NCBI RefSeq assembly: GCF_914271435.1
Contig: NZ_CAJZAI010000010.1
Span: 1 to 64,000 of the forward strand
Length of the DNA stretch: 64,000 nucleotides
Direction: 5' to 3'
Source of the DNA: Cupriavidus laharis
GTDB lineage: Bacteria > Pseudomonadota > Gammaproteobacteria > Burkholderiales > Burkholderiaceae
In this document: positions 40,022-49,442 of the stretch, one piece after another
Layout of the letters: each line of letters starts with the position of its first letter
How positions within the stretch are numbered: position 1 is the first letter of the stretch
The notes under the pieces: generated by a model
What the model saw: the letters and a program-made list of their open reading frames with translations, nothing else
Database searches by the model: none
Told to the model about the DNA's origin: nothing
Made by a program: the position numbers and the translations under genes

Positions 40022-40055
40022 ACCTGCTGCATTTGATGCGGCAGGTTTTCGTTTT
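40022..40055 (+). terminator. terminator/attenuator between rpsK and rpsD
   Basis: Eleven-pair stem acctgctgcat (40022-40032)/atgcggcaggt (40036-40046) with one G-U pair and loop ttg, then tttcgtttt. It lies inside the alpha operon. The rest of the 288-base spacer 39958-40245 shows no gene. Confidence 0.65.
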
Positions 40056-40245
40056 GCTTGACGAAAATGTCGCATAAAGCACATTTCAGTTGAGCATTGG
40101 TAAATGCTTTCAGCGTCGTACCCGGTAACGGGGCGCGCTTCATAAGCCCACCGTCCGTCACGGTCGCCGGCAATTCCCGGTGGACAGCGCTGGCGGACTC
40201 GCGGCGCGTCAACACAGGCGTCGCGATCGAACAAAGGAAGACAAC

Positions 40246-40869
40246 GTGGCACGTTATACCGGCCCGAAGGCCAAACTCTCCCGCCGTGAAGGTACCGATC
40301 TGTTCGTGAAGAGCGCCCGTCGCTCGCTCGCCGACAAGTGCAAGCTGGACAGCAAGCCGGGCCAGCATGGCCGCACGTCGGGTGCCCGCACCTCCGACTA
40401 TGGCAACCAGCTGCGTGAAAAGCAGAAGGTCAAGCGCATCTATGGTGTGCTCGAGCGCCAGTTCCGCCGCTACTTCGCCGAAGCCGACCGCCGCAAGGGC
40501 AACACCGGTGAAAACCTGCTGCAACTGCTGGAATCGCGCCTGGACAACGTGGTGTACCGCATGGGCTTCGGCTCGACCCGCGCTGAAGCGCGTCAGCTGG
40601 TGTCGCACAAGGCGATCCTGGTGAATGGTCAGGCCCTGAACGTGCCGTCGGCCCAGATCAAGGCTGGCGACATCATCGCCATCCGCGAACAGTCGAAGAA
40701 GCAAGTCCGTATCGCCGAAGCGCTGTCGCTGGCCGAGCAGTCGGGCTTCCCGACCTGGGTTGCCGTCGATGCCAAGAAGTTCGAAGGCACCTTCAAGCAG
40801 GCTCCGGACCGCGCTGACATCTCAGGCGACATCAACGAAAGCCTGATCGTCGAACTGTACTCGCGTTAA
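40246..40869 (+). CDS. rpsD: 30S ribosomal protein S4
   Basis: 207 residues starting [23 protein letters not shown] start with aaggaag upstream. It has an S4 RNA-binding domain ([20 protein letters not shown]). In E. coli S4 represses the alpha operon. An in-frame ATG 66 bases upstream is not family-like. Confidence 0.97.
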   Translation: MARYTGPKAKLSRREGTDLFVKSARRSLADKCKLDSKPGQHGRTSGARTSDYGNQLREKQKVKRIYGVLERQFRRYFAEADRRKGNTGENLLQLLESRLDNVVYRMGFGSTRAEARQLVSHKAILVNGQALNVPSAQIKAGDIIAIREQSKKQVRIAEALSLAEQSGFPTWVAVDAKKFEGTFKQAPDRADISGDINESLIVELYSR

Positions 40870-40920
40870 TCCGCGGGCAAAACGACTCAGCGCTTGCGTT
40901 CGCCGCAAAGCCTCTCTTTC

Positions 40921-40954
40921 AGCCCGACGCGCGTTACGCGCGGTCGGGCTTATT
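40921..40954 (+). terminator. rpsD-rpoA stem-loop, weak attenuator
   Basis: Arms agcccgac (40921-40928) and gtcgggct (40943-40950) extended by inner gcgcg pairs, followed only by tatt. Probably modulates rather than ends transcription into rpoA. Confidence 0.5.
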
Positions 40955-41037
40955 GCCCATCGCGCGATGGGATTTCAAGGTTCCAAACGTCAGCCTTATC
41001 GGTGTAACGAGCCGAGGGTATTGAAAAGGACAACCTA

Positions 41038-42018
41038 ATGCAAACAGCACTCCTCAAGCCAAAAATCATCGCCGTCGAGCCTCTGGGCGACCATCACGCC
41101 AAAGTCGTGATGGAGCCGTTCGAGCGCGGCTACGGCCATACGCTCGGTAACGCCCTGCGTCGCGTGCTGCTGTCGTCGATGGTCGGCTATGCGCCGACCG
41201 AAGTGACGATCGCTGGGGTGGTCCATGAGTATTCCACCATCGACGGCGTGCAGGAAGACGTTGTCAACCTGCTGCTCAACCTGAAGGGTGTCGTGTTCAA
41301 GCTGCACAACCGCGACGAAGTCACGGTTTCGCTGCGCAAGGATGGTGAAGGCATTGTGACGGCGGCCGATATCGAGCTGCCGCATGATGTCGAGATCATC
41401 AATCCGAACCACGTCATCGCCCACCTGTCGGCCGGCGGCAAGCTGGACATGCAGATCAAGGTCGAGCAGGGCCGTGGCTACGTGCCGGGCAACGTGCGCA
41501 AGTTCGGCGACGAGTCGAGCAAGGTGATCGGCCGCATCGTGCTGGACGCCTCGTTCTCGCCGGTGCGCCGCGTGTCGTACGCCGTCGAGTCCGCTCGCGT
41601 TGAGCAACGCACCGACCTGGACAAGCTGGTGATGAACATCGAAACCGACGGCGTGATCTCGCCCGAGGAAGCGATTCGCCAGTCAGCCCGCATTCTGGTT
41701 GACCAGCTGTCGGTGTTCGCCGCGCTGGAAGGCACCGAGTCCGCCGCCGAGGCCGCTTCGAGCCGCGCACCGCAGATCGACCCGATCCTGCTGCGCCCGG
41801 TCGACGACCTGGAGCTGACCGTGCGTTCGGCCAACTGCCTGAAGGCCGAGAACATCTACTACATCGGCGACCTGATCCAGCGTACCGAGAACGAGCTGCT
41901 GAAGACCCCGAACCTGGGCCGCAAGTCGCTCAACGAGATCAAGGAAGTCCTCGCTTCGCGTGGCCTGACCCTCGGCATGAAGCTCGAGAACTGGCCGCCC
42001 GCAGGTTTGGACAAGTAA
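41038..42018 (+). CDS. rpoA: DNA-directed RNA polymerase subunit alpha
   Basis: 326 residues. The N-terminal domain (1 to about 230) dimerises and holds beta/beta'. After a linker, the C-terminal domain (about 248-320) carries the UP-element DNA-binding segments [12 protein letters not shown] and [12 protein letters not shown]. Preceded by a 168-base spacer with a hairpin; rplQ follows after 144 bases. Confidence 0.98.
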   Translation: MQTALLKPKIIAVEPLGDHHAKVVMEPFERGYGHTLGNALRRVLLSSMVGYAPTEVTIAGVVHEYSTIDGVQEDVVNLLLNLKGVVFKLHNRDEVTVSLRKDGEGIVTAADIELPHDVEIINPNHVIAHLSAGGKLDMQIKVEQGRGYVPGNVRKFGDESSKVIGRIVLDASFSPVRRVSYAVESARVEQRTDLDKLVMNIETDGVISPEEAIRQSARILVDQLSVFAALEGTESAAEAASSRAPQIDPILLRPVDDLELTVRSANCLKAENIYYIGDLIQRTENELLKTPNLGRKSLNEIKEVLASRGLTLGMKLENWPPAGLDK

Positions 42019-42162
42019 TTGTGGCGCGGGGCCGTTGGCCTCGCGTTGCGGTAACCGCCCCGGTTCCGGCCGGGGCATGTATGACTACCGGCCCGCGTCT
42101 CGGGAGCTTGCTTCCGGGGCGATAGAAGAGCTGGTCAAACACTCAATCTGAAAGGAATCATC

Positions 42163-42558
42163 ATGCGTCACCGTCATGGTCTGCGGAAACTGAACCGCAC
42201 CTCGTCGCACCGTCTCGCGATGCTGCGCAACATGTCCAACTCGCTGTTCCAGCACGAGCTGATCAAGACTACCCTGCCCAAGGCCAAGGAACTGCGCAAG
42301 GTTGTCGAGCCGCTCATCACGCTGGCCAAGAAGGACACCGTTGCCAACCGCCGTCTGGCTTTCGCCCGTCTGCGCGACCGCGACATGGTCACCAAGCTGT
42401 TCACCGAACTGGGCCCGCGCTACAACGCTCGTCCGGGCGGCTACACCCGCATCCTGAAGTTCGGCTTCCGTCAGGGCGACAATGCGCCGATGGCGCTGGT
42501 CGAGCTGGTGGACCGTCCGGAAATCACCGAAGCTCCAGCTGAAGAAGCTGCCGAGTAA
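42163..42558 (+). CDS. rplQ: 50S ribosomal protein L17
   Basis: 131 residues, [20 protein letters not shown] at the start. Last gene of the ribosomal superblock, closed by a good terminator. Confidence 0.97.
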   Translation: MRHRHGLRKLNRTSSHRLAMLRNMSNSLFQHELIKTTLPKAKELRKVVEPLITLAKKDTVANRRLAFARLRDRDMVTKLFTELGPRYNARPGGYTRILKFGFRQGDNAPMALVELVDRPEITEAPAEEAAE

Positions 42559-42609
42559 GGTTAGATTCCAGCCCGTCTCCCGACGGGTTCGGACACACCG
42601 CTTACAATC

Positions 42610-42641
42610 GAGCCAGGCAATTTGCCTGGCTCTTTTGTTTT
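42610..42641 (+). terminator. alpha operon terminator
   Basis: Stem gagccaggc/gcctggctc, loop aattt, then ttttgtttt. Marks the end of the ribosomal protein region. Confidence 0.9.
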
Positions 42642-42666
42642 GTGCGCCAGGACTCGGAGGGGCCGG

Positions 42667-43047
42667 ATGCAAGCCAGCAACAGTTCCCAGCACGCCGGCG
42701 ACGGCGACGAAACGGCAGTCATCGTCGTACTGACCAACCTGCCGGATGCGGAGGCCGCGTCACGGCTTTCCCGGGTGCTGCTGGAGGCGCGGGTGTGTGC
42801 GTGCGTGAACCGTCTCGCGCCGGTGGAATCCGAGTACTGGTGGCAGGGAAAGCTGGAACAGGCCACGGAATGGCCGCTGCTGGCCAAGACCACGCGTGCG
42901 CGCTATGCAGCGCTGGAGGCGGTCATCCGTGCAAATCATCCCTATGATGTGCCGGAGATCATCGCCTGGCCTGTGAGCCAGGGTTTCGGCCCCTACCTCG
43001 CATGGGTGCTGGACGAAGTGGATCCCGCCGCGCATGGTGCGGCTTGA
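42667..43047 (+). CDS. cutA: divalent-cation tolerance protein CutA
   Basis: 126 residues of the trimeric CutA1 family, with VVLTNLPDAEAASRLSRVLL and the conserved PYDVPEIIAWPV near residue 100. The family is linked to copper tolerance and protein folding, but its role is not settled. ATG 42667 follows ggagggg; a start 45 bases upstream lies in the terminator. dsbD follows after 50 bases, the same cutA-dsbD pairing as in enterics. Confidence 0.92.
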   Translation: MQASNSSQHAGDGDETAVIVVLTNLPDAEAASRLSRVLLEARVCACVNRLAPVESEYWWQGKLEQATEWPLLAKTTRARYAALEAVIRANHPYDVPEIIAWPVSQGFGPYLAWVLDEVDPAAHGAA

Positions 43048-43097
43048 CGGCGGCGCCTCGGGGTCACGGAAGCGACAGAAAGGATTCAGGACGGTTT

Positions 43098-45017
43098 ATG
43101 AGCACGGGTTTTGCACTTTCGGCGCGGTTACGCCGGTTGGGGTGGGCGCGGCATATTGCCGCAGTGCTGGCGGCGATGGTGGCCTGGTTGTGCCTGGCTG
43201 CAGGCGCCAGCGCGGCCACGGAAGACGATTTCCTGCCACCCGAGCAGGCCTTCCGCTTCGCCGCGCGGCAGCTCGACCCGCAGACCATTGAAGTGCGCTT
43301 CGATGTAGCCAGCGGCTACTACCTGTATCGCGAACGCTTTGCTTTTGCCGTCCAGCCCGGTACGGTGCGCCTGGGCCAGCCCGAGTTTCCCGCTGGCAAG
43401 GTGAAGTTCGACGAGACCTTTGGCAAGGAGATGGAGACCTACCGCGATGCCGTGGTGATCCGCGTGCCGGTGCAGTTGGCCCCGGCCGACGGCAAATGGT
43501 CGCTGGTAGTGACGTCGCAGGGCTGTGCCGACAAGGGGCTGTGCTATCCGCCGATGGAGAGCGTCTACAAGGTCGGGACCAGCACGCTTGGCAGCCTGTT
43601 CGGCGGCAGCCCGCGCAGCGAAACACCGGTGCCGCCGATGGCGTCGGCCGGCCCCGGTACGGAAGCCGTCGCGCCCGCCGCACGCTTCGACGAGAACGAC
43701 CGCATCGCCGGCGCACTGGCCAGCCGCAACCTTGGCATCGTGGCGGCGCTCTTTTTCGGTCTGGGCCTGCTGCTGACTTTCACGCCGTGTGTCCTGCCGA
43801 TGGTGCCAATCTTGTCGTCGATCGTCGTTGGCGAGCACGCCACCCGTAGCCGTGCGCTGGTGGTGTCGCTGGCCTATGTGCTTGGCATGGCCGTGGTGTA
43901 CACGATGATCGGCGTGGCCGCGGGACTCCTCGGGGAAGGCCTGGCCGCGGCCCTGCAGACTCCGGCGGTGCTGGCCGCGTTTGCGGCGCTGATGGTGGCG
44001 CTGTCGCTGTCGATGTTCGGCGTTTATGAGCTTCAGCTGCCGCAGCATTGGCAGACCCGGCTGACGGCGACGTCCAACCGCCGCCAGGGCGGGCAAGTGA
44101 TCGGCGCGGCGGCCATGGGCGCGATTTCCGCGTTGATCGTTGGCCCGTGCGTGACGGCGCCGCTGGCTGGCGCGCTCGCGTACATCGCGCAGACGCGCGA
44201 TGCGGTGACCGGCGGCAGTGCGCTGCTGGCCATGGCGCTGGGCATGGGGGTTCCGCTGGTGCTCGTCGGCGTGGGAGCGGGCAACCTGCTGCCGCGCGCG
44301 GGGCGCTGGATGGAGGCCACCAAGCGCTTCTTCGGTTTCCTGTTGCTGGGCGTGGCGATCTGGATGGTGACGCCGGTGCTGCCGGCGTGGCTCATCATGG
44401 CGCTGTGGGCGGCGCTGCTGCTCGTGGCGGCGGTGTTCCTCGGCGCCTTTGATGCGCTGGGTGCCGAAGCGCGCGGCGTGGCACGGCTCGGCAAGGGGCT
44501 TGGCGTCCTGGCCGCGCTGGCCGGCGCCATCCTGTTGCTCGGCCTGGCATCAGGCGGGCGGGATCCATTGCAGCCGTTGGCGCACCTGAGCCTGGCCCGC
44601 GTCACTGGCGGTGCCGCGGAAACCGCGGCCGGCCCGCAGGCCGTGCGCTTCGAGCGCGTCCGCAGCGTGGCCGAACTGGATGCACGCGTAGCGCAGGCCG
44701 CCGCAGCCGGTAAGCCGGTGCTGCTCGATTTCTATGCCGACTGGTGCGTGAGCTGCAAGGAGATGGAACGCCTGACCTTCACGGACGCCAGGGTGCGGAC
44801 CCGCATGTCGGAGATTGTGCTGCTGCAGGCCGACGTCACGGCCAACAATGCGGATGACAAGGCGCTGCTCAAGCGCTTTGGCCTGTTCGGGCCGCCGGGC
44901 ATCATCCTGTTCGGCGCCGACGGCCGCGAACGGCCCGTGCGCGTGATCGGCTACCAGTCCGCCGGCCGGTTCCTGGACAGCTTGGAGCGCGCGTTCGGCA
45001 AGCGCCCCAGCACCTGA
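43098..45017 (+). CDS. dsbD: thiol:disulfide interchange protein DsbD
   Basis: 639 residues. Signal peptide about 1-39 (cut after ASA). The periplasmic alpha domain has C143 and C149 (CADKGLC). A membrane domain of about eight segments holds C231 (FTPCVLP) and C351 (GPCVTAP). The thioredoxin-like gamma domain has CVSC at 550-553. It passes electrons from cytoplasmic thioredoxin to periplasmic DsbC/CcmG-type partners, here likely including the System II cytochrome c pathway. Start ATG 43098; the longer in-frame form overlaps cutA. Converges with the next gene, three bases away. Confidence 0.95.
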   Translation: MSTGFALSARLRRLGWARHIAAVLAAMVAWLCLAAGASAATEDDFLPPEQAFRFAARQLDPQTIEVRFDVASGYYLYRERFAFAVQPGTVRLGQPEFPAGKVKFDETFGKEMETYRDAVVIRVPVQLAPADGKWSLVVTSQGCADKGLCYPPMESVYKVGTSTLGSLFGGSPRSETPVPPMASAGPGTEAVAPAARFDENDRIAGALASRNLGIVAALFFGLGLLLTFTPCVLPMVPILSSIVVGEHATRSRALVVSLAYVLGMAVVYTMIGVAAGLLGEGLAAALQTPAVLAAFAALMVALSLSMFGVYELQLPQHWQTRLTATSNRRQGGQVIGAAAMGAISALIVGPCVTAPLAGALAYIAQTRDAVTGGSALLAMALGMGVPLVLVGVGAGNLLPRAGRWMEATKRFFGFLLLGVAIWMVTPVLPAWLIMALWAALLLVAAVFLGAFDALGAEARGVARLGKGLGVLAALAGAILLLGLASGGRDPLQPLAHLSLARVTGGAAETAAGPQAVRFERVRSVAELDARVAQAAAAGKPVLLDFYADWCVSCKEMERLTFTDARVRTRMSEIVLLQADVTANNADDKALLKRFGLFGPPGIILFGADGRERPVRVIGYQSAGRFLDSLERAFGKRPST

Positions 45018-45020
45018 GCG

Positions 45021-46214
45021 CTAGCGTTCCAGTTGCCGTCCGAGGGCCCAGATCGCGCCCAGGACCACCACCACCGCGCCCATCAGGCCGAGTGACCACC
45101 AGAACCCGTCGGGTTCGCGCAGCCACGGCATGCGTTCGAAGTTCATGCCGAAGATGCCGGTGATCAGCGTGAGCGGCATGAACAGCGCCGTGATCAGCGT
45201 CAGCGTGCGCATGGTTTGGTTGGTCCGGTGCGCCACCGCCGAGAAATGGATCTGGACGGCGGATTCGATGGAGTCTTCCAGCCGCCGCGCATGCGCGAGC
45301 ACGCGCTGGATGTGCTCCATCAGGTCGTTGATGCGCACCAGCAGCATTTCGTCGCGCCCCGGCGCCTTGTCCGCAGGCTCGCTCGGATCGGCGCTGTAGC
45401 GGTTGTCCAGCACGCTGTCGCGGAATTCTTGCAGCGCGTCGCGTTGTTCCTCGCTCAGGTGTTCCAGCCTGCGCAGCTGGATGCGCGCGTCCAGCAGCCC
45501 TTCCCAGCTTGAAAAGCTGCGCCGCGAGTTGAGCAGCGCGCGCTGCCAGCGGTCCAACTGGCGTGTGAGCGGCGCGCGTAGTTCGAGGTAGCGGTCGACC
45601 ATGGCGTTGAGCAGGCGCAGCATCAGGTCCTCGGGCCGGCTTGGCGGCCGCAGCCCGTGCAGCAGCGGGGCTTGCCCGTTCGCCCGCGGCGCGGTTTGTG
45701 GTCGTGGCCCCTGGCAGAACTCCAGCAGCCGCTGGCGGACCTGGTCGATGGTGCGCGAAGGGCCGGGCCGTACGGTGACCAGTACGTTGTCGAACACGAA
45801 GAAGGTGACCGGCTGGGTATCGATACGGGCCAGCGCTGGCAGGAAGCCTGGAGGATGGCGCCGTGTCTTCGGTGTGGCCTCCGCCGCGGGTGCCGTCGAA
45901 CCGGCCGCTTCGGCAATGGCGCGGCTGGTCTCGAAGGTCAGCTTGCGGAAGATCACCATGTCGTACGCGTGCGTCGTGTCGAAGTACGATGGATGCGCCG
46001 TGTTGGTGGCATCGACCAGATGCAGGTCGAGGATAGGCGCGCCGCTGAGCTGCTGCACGTTCTCGCGCCAGCTGTCCGGTGCCGCCGAGACTTCTTCGAT
46101 GGAAAAATCGGCCCAGACAAAGCGGGCCGCCGCGTTGCCGGCCAGGAACGCGCCCGCCTCGGCCAGCGAGGCGAGCGGGTGAACCTGGCTGGCCGAGAAG
46201 CCTAGCAGCTCCAT
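45021..46214 (-). CDS. CorA-family divalent cation transporter
   Basis: 397 residues. A large cytoplasmic N-terminal domain with long helices is followed by two C-terminal membrane segments. The signature GMN lies in LITGIFGMNFERMPW between them. The family includes CorA (Mg, Co) and ZntB (Zn); substrate cannot be decided here. A charged stretch near residue 110-120 looks like an insertion in the N-terminal domain. It lies directly downstream of hemB on the same strand (15-base gap) and may be co-transcribed. Confidence 0.88.
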   Translation of the reverse strand: MELLGFSASQVHPLASLAEAGAFLAGNAAARFVWADFSIEEVSAAPDSWRENVQQLSGAPILDLHLVDATNTAHPSYFDTTHAYDMVIFRKLTFETSRAIAEAAGSTAPAAEATPKTRRHPPGFLPALARIDTQPVTFFVFDNVLVTVRPGPSRTIDQVRQRLLEFCQGPRPQTAPRANGQAPLLHGLRPPSRPEDLMLRLLNAMVDRYLELRAPLTRQLDRWQRALLNSRRSFSSWEGLLDARIQLRRLEHLSEEQRDALQEFRDSVLDNRYSADPSEPADKAPGRDEMLLVRINDLMEHIQRVLAHARRLEDSIESAVQIHFSAVAHRTNQTMRTLTLITALFMPLTLITGIFGMNFERMPWLREPDGFWWSLGLMGAVVVVLGAIWALGRQLER

Positions 46215-46229
46215 GCGCGCGGCGTGGCC

Positions 46230-47303
<1,074 letters not shown>

Positions 47304-47338
47304 TTATGCAGAAAAACTAAACTTTTGTGCGTGCCCGC

Positions 47339-47468
47339 TATCATACTCGCGGACACCTTGCGTTGCGCCCGGCGCGGCGCGGTGTCCCCCGCTACTCCTC
47401 CCTGAGCGGGTACCCGCCCTGAACCGGCGGGAAAGTTCGTCCCCGTTGCTTGCAACGGGGCTTTTTTT
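47339..47468 (+). ncRNA. candidate small RNA between hemB and yihA
   Basis: A TATCAT -10 (47339-47344) predicts a start at about 47351. There a stem ggacacc (47351-47357)/ggtgtcc (47381-47387) begins. A strong intrinsic terminator follows: ccccgttgc (47441-47449)/gcaacgggg (47452-47460), then ctttttttg. Both flanking genes are on the - strand, so this + strand terminator has no protein gene to serve. The predicted RNA is about 118 nucleotides. The -35 is weak. A hemB-associated RNA motif described in Burkholderia may be related; I cannot check this. Confidence 0.5.
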
Positions 47469-47488
47469 GCGCGCTCGCAATGCCCACG

Positions 47489-48175
47489 TCACTCGGACGC
47501 GCCCGGTTCCGCAGGTTGCTGAACCGGCGCGGCGGACTGCGCCTCAGGCAACGCCAGCCAGCCGGCGATGACCCGCTGCGCTTCTTCGATACCGCGGCGC
47601 TTGAGGCTGGAGAACAGCTGCGCGGTGAGCGGCACCGGCGTTTGCAACTGCTCTGCATAGCCGGCCAGCATCTGCTTTGTCTCGCGCAGGGCCTTGGCGT
47701 TTTCGCTGTTGGTGAGCTTGTCGGCCTTGGTCAGCAGCACATGGATAGGCTTTCCGGTGGGCAGGAACCACTCCACCATCTGGCAATCGAGATCGGTGAA
47801 AGGGCGGCGGGCGTCCATCATCAGGATCAGGCCGGATAACTGGGGCCGGCTCTGGACGTAATCGCTGAGCAGTCCCTGCCAGTGATACTTGGCCGAGCCC
47901 GAAACCTCTGCGTAGCCATAGCCGGGCAGGTCGACCAGGAAGGCCAGCGGCTCCGGCGCCTTGACCGGGGCGACCGTGAAGTAGTTGATGTGCTGCGTGC
48001 GGCCCGGCGTGCGCGACGAGAAAGCCAGGCGCTTCTGGTTGCACAGGATGTTGATGGCCGTGGACTTGCCGGCGTTGGAGCGTCCGGCAAACGCGACTTC
48101 CGGCACAGCCGTGGCGGGCAGGTCGCGCAGGTGGTTGACGGTCGTGAAGAAGCGGGCCTGGTGTAGGAGGGACAT
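47489..48175 (-). CDS. yihA: ribosome biogenesis GTPase YihA/EngB
   Basis: 228 residues. G1 GRSNAGKS (31-38), G3 DLPGYG (82-87) and G4 TKAD identify the EngB group, which is needed for large-subunit assembly. I use the ATG at 48175 ([10 protein letters not shown]), matching the family's N-terminus; an in-frame ATG at 48337 would add 54 residues of low-complexity sequence. Neither has a clear ribosome-binding site. The C-terminus carries a short Ala/Pro/Glu tail. Confidence 0.92.
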   Translation of the reverse strand: MSLLHQARFFTTVNHLRDLPATAVPEVAFAGRSNAGKSTAINILCNQKRLAFSSRTPGRTQHINYFTVAPVKAPEPLAFLVDLPGYGYAEVSGSAKYHWQGLLSDYVQSRPQLSGLILMMDARRPFTDLDCQMVEWFLPTGKPIHVLLTKADKLTNSENAKALRETKQMLAGYAEQLQTPVPLTAQLFSSLKRRGIEEAQRVIAGWLALPEAQSAAPVQQPAEPGASE

Positions 48176-48341
48176 GCGCTGAAGCGGGTGGGGCGGGCTG
48201 GTTGCGGCGGGCGCGAATTGCGCAGGAGTGCAACCACGGTCACGCCGAGGTGGTAAGGCTGGCGGCACGGGATCGGCCAGGCCACCGGATTTGATCCAGC
48301 ACAGGCACAGGGGCGCCATGGCATCAATCCGGCACATTATT

Positions 48342-48353
48342 TATTGTACAATA
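48342..48353. promoter_or_regulatory. palindromic -10 between yihA and cytochrome c4
   Basis: tattgtacaata is a perfect 12-base palindrome that reads TACAAT on both strands, so divergent promoters could share it. No good -35 is seen on either side. It lies in the 451-base spacer 48176-48626, where I see no gene. Confidence 0.3.
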
Positions 48354-48626
48354 CGCCGGTTTACGGTCTCCTGACTGGGTGACGCAGGGCATCCATGGCC
48401 GCGTTGCCGGTGACCCGTTCCATCCGGACGGGATTGGCCGTGTTTGCCGTTCCATCGTGGGCGGCGCCAGGGAGGCGGGGTCTGCTGCCTGGTGCGCGGT
48501 CCGGCCCGGAATCCCGGGTTGCCACGACTACGATGCCAAGGCCTTGCAAGGGTGCGTCCTCACCGCCCGCAAAGTGCCGGCCGGCATGCACTACGGTATT
48601 CAAAACAATTCAGACAAGGTGTGCGA

Positions 48627-49286
48627 ATGAACCGCATTGCGAAGCTTCTGGGTGTCCTGGTGCTGGCCCTGCCTGCAACCGCCATGACCGGTCTGGCTTC
48701 TGCCGCAGAGCAGGCCGCCGCAAAGGCAGATCCGGCAAAGGGCGAAACGCTTTATACGCAGGGCGCGCCCGATCGCAATGTCCCCGCCTGCCTGAGCTGT
48801 CACGGCGCCAACGGCAACAGCGGCGCTGCCGCCAACCCGAAGCTGGCCGCCCAGCATCCCGAATACGTCCACAAGCAACTGGCCAACTTCAAGGACAAGT
48901 CGCGCAACAATGCGATCATGTCGCCGCTGGCCGGCGCGCTGAACGACCAGGAAATGAAGGACATCGGTGCTTATCTCGCCAAGCAGCAGATCAAGCCGGC
49001 CACCGCCAAGAACAAGGACACCATCGAAGCCGGCCAGAAGATCTACCGTGCGGGCATCGCGGCCAAGGGCGTACCGGCCTGCGCTGCCTGCCATGGCCCG
49101 ACCGGCGCCGGCATTCCTGCCCAGTACCCGCGTATCGGCGGCCAGTGGTCGGACTACACCGAGGCCCAGCTCGTGGCATTCCGCCAGGGCACCCGCAAGA
49201 ACAACCCGGTGATGACCACCATCGCCGCCAAGATGTCGGACGCCGAGATCAAGGCCGTGGCGGACTACGTCGCCGGCGTTCGCTAA
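48627..49286 (+). CDS. diheme cytochrome c4
   Basis: 219 residues with a Sec signal peptide (about 1-27, LASAA). Two heme c sites CLSCH (55-59) and CAACH (152-156) lie in two similar halves, each with a distal Met candidate (NNAIM, NNPVM). Cytochromes c4 carry electrons in the periplasm to terminal oxidases. ATG 48627 follows aaggtgtgcga. The next genes mature this class of protein, so the neighbourhood is coherent. An intrinsic terminator follows. Confidence 0.93.
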   Translation: MNRIAKLLGVLVLALPATAMTGLASAAEQAAAKADPAKGETLYTQGAPDRNVPACLSCHGANGNSGAAANPKLAAQHPEYVHKQLANFKDKSRNNAIMSPLAGALNDQEMKDIGAYLAKQQIKPATAKNKDTIEAGQKIYRAGIAAKGVPACAACHGPTGAGIPAQYPRIGGQWSDYTEAQLVAFRQGTRKNNPVMTTIAAKMSDAEIKAVADYVAGVR

Positions 49287-49375
49287 GTCGTTCCGCGCCG
49301 ACCCGGCGGTTGGCCTGCCGCTCCGCGAATGCGGGGCACGAAGCAGGATGCAACCGATGGCGTCGGCAACAATCG

Positions 49376-49415
49376 AAAAGGGTGGCCTGCTTGCCAAGCA
49401 TGTCCACCCTTTTTT
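49376..49415 (+). terminator. terminator after cytochrome c4
   Basis: Arms aaaagggtgg (49376-49385) and ccaccctttt (49404-49413) with T-run. The resB start follows 28 bases later, so resB is probably partly insulated from cytochrome c4. Confidence 0.85.
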
Positions 49416-49442
49416 ATTTCAAAGCCTACTGTAGCACTGCAC

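Noticed and set aside
42622..42666. Longer start for cutA
   Set aside because: The extra 15 residues are encoded by the alpha operon terminator and lack a ribosome-binding site.
48176..48337. N-terminal extension of yihA
   Set aside because: The family starts at [14 protein letters not shown] sequence; the extension is Pro/Ala-rich and unsupported, although it cannot be fully excluded.
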